Assembly (NCBI GenBank): GCA_016713245.1
Contig: JADJPM010000005.1
Location: 372,001 to 436,000, forward strand
Direction: 5' to 3'
Length of the DNA stretch: 64,000 nucleotides
DNA from: Verrucomicrobiaceae bacterium
GTDB taxonomy: Bacteria; Verrucomicrobiota; Verrucomicrobiia; Verrucomicrobiales; Verrucomicrobiaceae
Below are positions 61,643 to 64,000 of this stretch, piece by piece (within the stretch, counting starts at the first letter, position 1; each line of letters begins with the position of its first letter). The notes beneath the pieces are model-generated. The model searched no databases. It had not been told where the DNA came from and worked only from the letters and a program-made list of their open reading frames with translations. The translations under genes and the position numbers were made by a program.

Positions 61643-62130
61643 AACCTGAATTCCACGCCCCTGAACTCGAAACCCTGCTCCGCAGCCTCACGCCCGCCGC
61701 CGTTTCTCCTGAGTTGCGCACCCGCGTCGAGGAGGAGCTTCGTCTCGACATGAGCTGGCTCTCACAAACCGTAAAAAAGCCGCATGCTGTGCGCTGGCTG
61801 GCCCCTGTGACCTATGCCGCCCTCGGCGCTGCCGCCGCCATCGTGGTGATGAGCACCTTCTCCAGCAGTATCACCGCACCGACACCGACTTCACGCCCGT
61901 CCAGGGCCGTCAATGCGCTTCAATCAGGCGTCATGCCCGTCTCCACCATCGCAGAATGGGACGACGTGCAGGACGAAGGCATCCGCTACACCGCCGATCG
62001 CATGCCGCAGAAGCACGTCCGCGTCCGTGGCACCGAGAGGCATCTCTACATCGACCCTCGCGATGGGGCTGAAATCATCGTCGAGTATCCGCGTGAGCAG
62101 TCCCTCGTGCTGCCTGTGAGCTTCCAGTGA
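61639..62130 (+). CDS. Membrane protein coupled to the ECF sigma factor; candidate anti-sigma factor
   Basis: 163 residues. A cytosolic N-terminal part of about 52 residues (ELETLLRSLTPAAVSPELRT), one membrane segment near 54-76 (APVTYAALGAAAAIVVMSTF), and an exported domain (IRYTADRMPQKHVRVRGTER). Size, topology and the ATGA overlap fit an anti-sigma factor. No zinc-binding HxxxCxxC motif of the ZAS class is visible, so the assignment comes from context. Confidence 0.7.
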   Translation: MKPEFHAPELETLLRSLTPAAVSPELRTRVEEELRLDMSWLSQTVKKPHAVRWLAPVTYAALGAAAAIVVMSTFSSSITAPTPTSRPSRAVNALQSGVMPVSTIAEWDDVQDEGIRYTADRMPQKHVRVRGTERHLYIDPRDGAEIIVEYPREQSLVLPVSFQ

Positions 62131-62244
62131 TCCCTTTCCGCATCCATCGCCCGTTCTCGCGACAATGACTTGGCGTCGCGACGGGCGGGTGGTGGGTGCG
62201 CCCCCTTTCGCCAGGTCACCAGCCGTTCAGAACACACCACCATC

Positions 62245-63291
62245 ATGAAACTCCATCGTTCCCTCCTGCTGGCCCTCGCCGCCAGCGCCACCACCGCCAC
62301 GGCGCAACTGCCGGATGCCCCCAAGCTCCCTGAGGTGCCTAAACCGCCCCAGCCGCCTGAAGCCCGCTCCATGCCGCGCGAAAACAACGGCGAGCCTGAA
62401 CAAAAACCCGTCGCTTACATGGGTGTACTCACTCGCGAGGTACCCGTCGAACTGCGCAGTCAGTTCGGCCTTCCAGAAGGCTTTGGCCTGATGGTCGATG
62501 AGGTCATGCCCGATTCGCCCGCGAAGACCGCTGGCATTAAGACGCATGACGTGCTCGTGAAATTTGCCGATCAGCAGCTCGTGAACATGGAACAGCTCCT
62601 CACCCTCGTGCGCAGCAAGAAAAAGGGCGACAATGTATCGCTCACGATCATCACTGGTGGCAAGGAAACTCAGATCAGCGTCACGCTCGCCGAGCGAATG
62701 ATGCCGGCAAATGAGACGCGTCACACACCACGCGGCTTCCCCGGCATGCCACCGCAGATGCAGCACTTCTTTGGTGGCGGAGGTCAGGACGTTCGCGAGC
62801 AGATGGAGCAGGTCCAAAAGCAGATGCGGGAGTATCAGGAGCGCATGCAGGAATGGCATCGCGGTGACCACCGCAGCCCATTTCCCCAGATGTCGCCCTC
62901 ACGCCGGGAGGATGACCATCGTGATGGGAACCGCCCTGGAGGCCCCGGACCACGTGACGGAGAAAAGCGCTCTGAAATCCGTGTCGAAAGCCATGCAGCC
63001 GCCAACATCCTTCGTCGTGATGACTCCGGCGAATACCAACTCAAGAGCGAAGATGGTAAACGCACCTTCATCGCCCGCCCAAAAGAGGGCGAGGAGCAAA
63101 GCTGGCCGGTGAATACCGACGCGGAACGCCAGGCTGTGCCGGAGAAATTCCGCGAGAAGCTCCGGCTCTTCGACAACGTGCGTCAGGACTTCCAGTTCGA
63201 GCGTCGTGAGGGTGGCACACCACGCTCGCCCGAAGGTGGACCACGCGAAACACCACCTCCAGCGCCCAAAGGCCGCGAGACCTCCGTCTGA
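62245..63291 (+). CDS. Exported PDZ-domain protein with coiled-coil and charged tail
   Basis: 348 residues from ATG 62245 (MKLHRSLLLALAASATTATA, signal peptide). A Pro-rich linker precedes a PDZ domain at about 55-150 (YMGVLTREVPVELRSQFGLP, VMPDSPAKTAGIKTHDVLVK). Then comes a Gln/Met/Glu helix (DVREQMEQVQKQMREYQERM) and a charged Arg/Glu/Pro tail. There is no protease domain, so it is not an HtrA. It follows the sigma/anti-sigma pair on the same strand and may be part of its envelope response. That link is inferred. Confidence 0.85.
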   Translation: MKLHRSLLLALAASATTATAQLPDAPKLPEVPKPPQPPEARSMPRENNGEPEQKPVAYMGVLTREVPVELRSQFGLPEGFGLMVDEVMPDSPAKTAGIKTHDVLVKFADQQLVNMEQLLTLVRSKKKGDNVSLTIITGGKETQISVTLAERMMPANETRHTPRGFPGMPPQMQHFFGGGGQDVREQMEQVQKQMREYQERMQEWHRGDHRSPFPQMSPSRREDDHRDGNRPGGPGPRDGEKRSEIRVESHAAANILRRDDSGEYQLKSEDGKRTFIARPKEGEEQSWPVNTDAERQAVPEKFREKLRLFDNVRQDFQFERREGGTPRSPEGGPRETPPPAPKGRETSV

Positions 63292-63292
63292 C

Positions 63293-64000
63293 CTACTTCA
63301 CCGCCTCGGCAAAGCCCGCCTCCGTGCGCTTCAACTCCGCCTGCAACGCCTCACGCATCTGCGTGAGGCGTTTTGCATGTTCGGAGGCTGTGATGACATT
63401 GCGCAGCTCTTCGGGATCATTCTTCAAATCGTAAAACTCCTCACCGGATTCGCCATCGAGGTAGTGGATGAGCTTGAACCCATCCTGCACGAGGGCGGTG
63501 TACATCGGCACGCCTTGATAATGATCCTGCGGGCGGCGCAGGCGGATCGTTTCGGTGGTGGTGCTGCCGTATTCATTGCCCATGTGCTCGTAGAGGCAGG
63601 CGTGTGGCCAGTTCATCGCCGGGTTTTCGAGCAGCGGCGTCAAATCGCGACCGTGAACGGCGAGCGGAGGATTCACGCCCATCATCGTGATCATCGTGGT
63701 CATCAGATCCGGCGCGTTCACGGGCGTGGCGCAAACCTGGCCTGAGGGGAAGCGCTTCGGCATGCTGACGATGAGCGGTGAGCGGTAATTCGCATCATAC
63801 GGAGCCAGCTTCGTGCGGAAGCCGTGGTGACCCATGCCAAAGCCCTGATCGGCGGTGTAGATGATGAGCGTGTTGTCATACTGACCGGTTTCTTTGAGGG
63901 CCGCGATGAGCTGACCCACGCCTTCATCGATGGCGGGCACGCATTCGTTCATCTGATGCACCCAATCGTCGTAGCGTTTGCCCTTTTTGCCCTCGCCGAA
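63293..64000 (-). CDS. Sulfatase, C-terminal part (runs off the right edge)
   Basis: 236 visible codons, open at base 64000, ending at 63293. YDNTLIIYTADQGFGMGHHG is the C-terminal metal-binding segment of type I sulfatases, followed by KLAPYDANYRSPLIVSMPKR, DLMTTMITMMGV and the family C-terminal subdomain EEFYDLKNDPEELRNVI. The N-terminal half with the Cys/Ser converted to formylglycine is outside the window. Sulfatases of this type are abundant in PVC bacteria and release sulfate from polysaccharides. Convergent with the PDZ gene, with 1 base between stops. Confidence 0.9.
   Translation of the reverse strand, partial: FGEGKKGKRYDDWVHQMNECVPAIDEGVGQLIAALKETGQYDNTLIIYTADQGFGMGHHGFRTKLAPYDANYRSPLIVSMPKRFPSGQVCATPVNAPDLMTTMITMMGVNPPLAVHGRDLTPLLENPAMNWPHACLYEHMGNEYGSTTTETIRLRRPQDHYQGVPMYTALVQDGFKLIHYLDGESGEEFYDLKNDPEELRNVITASEHAKRLTQMREALQAELKRTEAGFAEAVK

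Overview
The window comes from a GC-rich bacterium of the PVC group, most likely a Verrucomicrobiales member close to Prosthecobacter or Verrucomicrobium. This is inferred from gene content, not from a marker tree. The signs are a DUF1501/DUF1800 secreted pair with thrombospondin type-3 (TSP3) calcium repeats, DUF1080 domains, a sulfatase, a giant YD-repeat (RHS) protein, two PilT-type ATPases, an HprK/HPr pair, and a ribosomal cluster (rpmJ-rpsM-rpsK-rpsD) that ends without rpoA.

Left third (1-18.5 kb) is accessory. After a partial PpiD/SurA-like foldase and a membrane protein comes a minus-strand locus. It reads, in transcription order: a TSP3 plus alanine-rich secreted protein (18493-15155), an RHS/YD-repeat protein (15094-3254), and a 55-residue two-helix membrane ORF (3257-3090) whose start codon overlaps the RHS stop. 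This resembles a polymorphic-toxin/immunity layout. The RHS gene is split by an IS3-family element (11484-12747) and two IS66-family copies (7919-10553 and 3823-6452). Removing each element with one copy of its target duplication restores the reading frame across the joint. An IS4-family element with an 11-bp target duplication sits just beyond the locus. The locus also has one frameshift, one TGA and two TAG codons. The two IS66 copies differ almost only by indels, nearly all in mononucleotide runs, so at least some of the breaks may be assembly errors.

Middle (18.6-35.6 kb) is a housekeeping and signalling stretch: a response-regulator/kinase-like protein, a YqjD/YqjE/YqjK-like envelope trio, two PilT paralogues, glpX, mutM, comM, a ketosteroid-isomerase-like protein, hprK and ptsH, a lipase-like hydrolase, an amidase lipoprotein, an OmpA-domain protein, a Tat-exported Mn-type superoxide dismutase, a periplasmic rhodanese and an EF-hand protein.

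Right part (35.6-64 kb) has a sialate-lyase-like aldolase, the DUF1501/DUF1800 pair, malQ, a double DUF1080 protein, a tRNA-Leu with an AAG anticodon, a two-domain esterase, two copies of a long palindromic repeat bracketing a two-gene unit, and a thioesterase-pyrD-SGNH hydrolase operon. It continues with the ribosomal cluster, rpoN, a histidine kinase, an ECF sigma/membrane partner pair, a PDZ protein and the C-terminus of a sulfatase running off the right edge.

The most interesting items are the RHS locus with its overlapping small membrane ORF, the short related sequence blocks kept in frame inside the RHS gene, and the amber-interrupted TSP3/alanine-rich protein.
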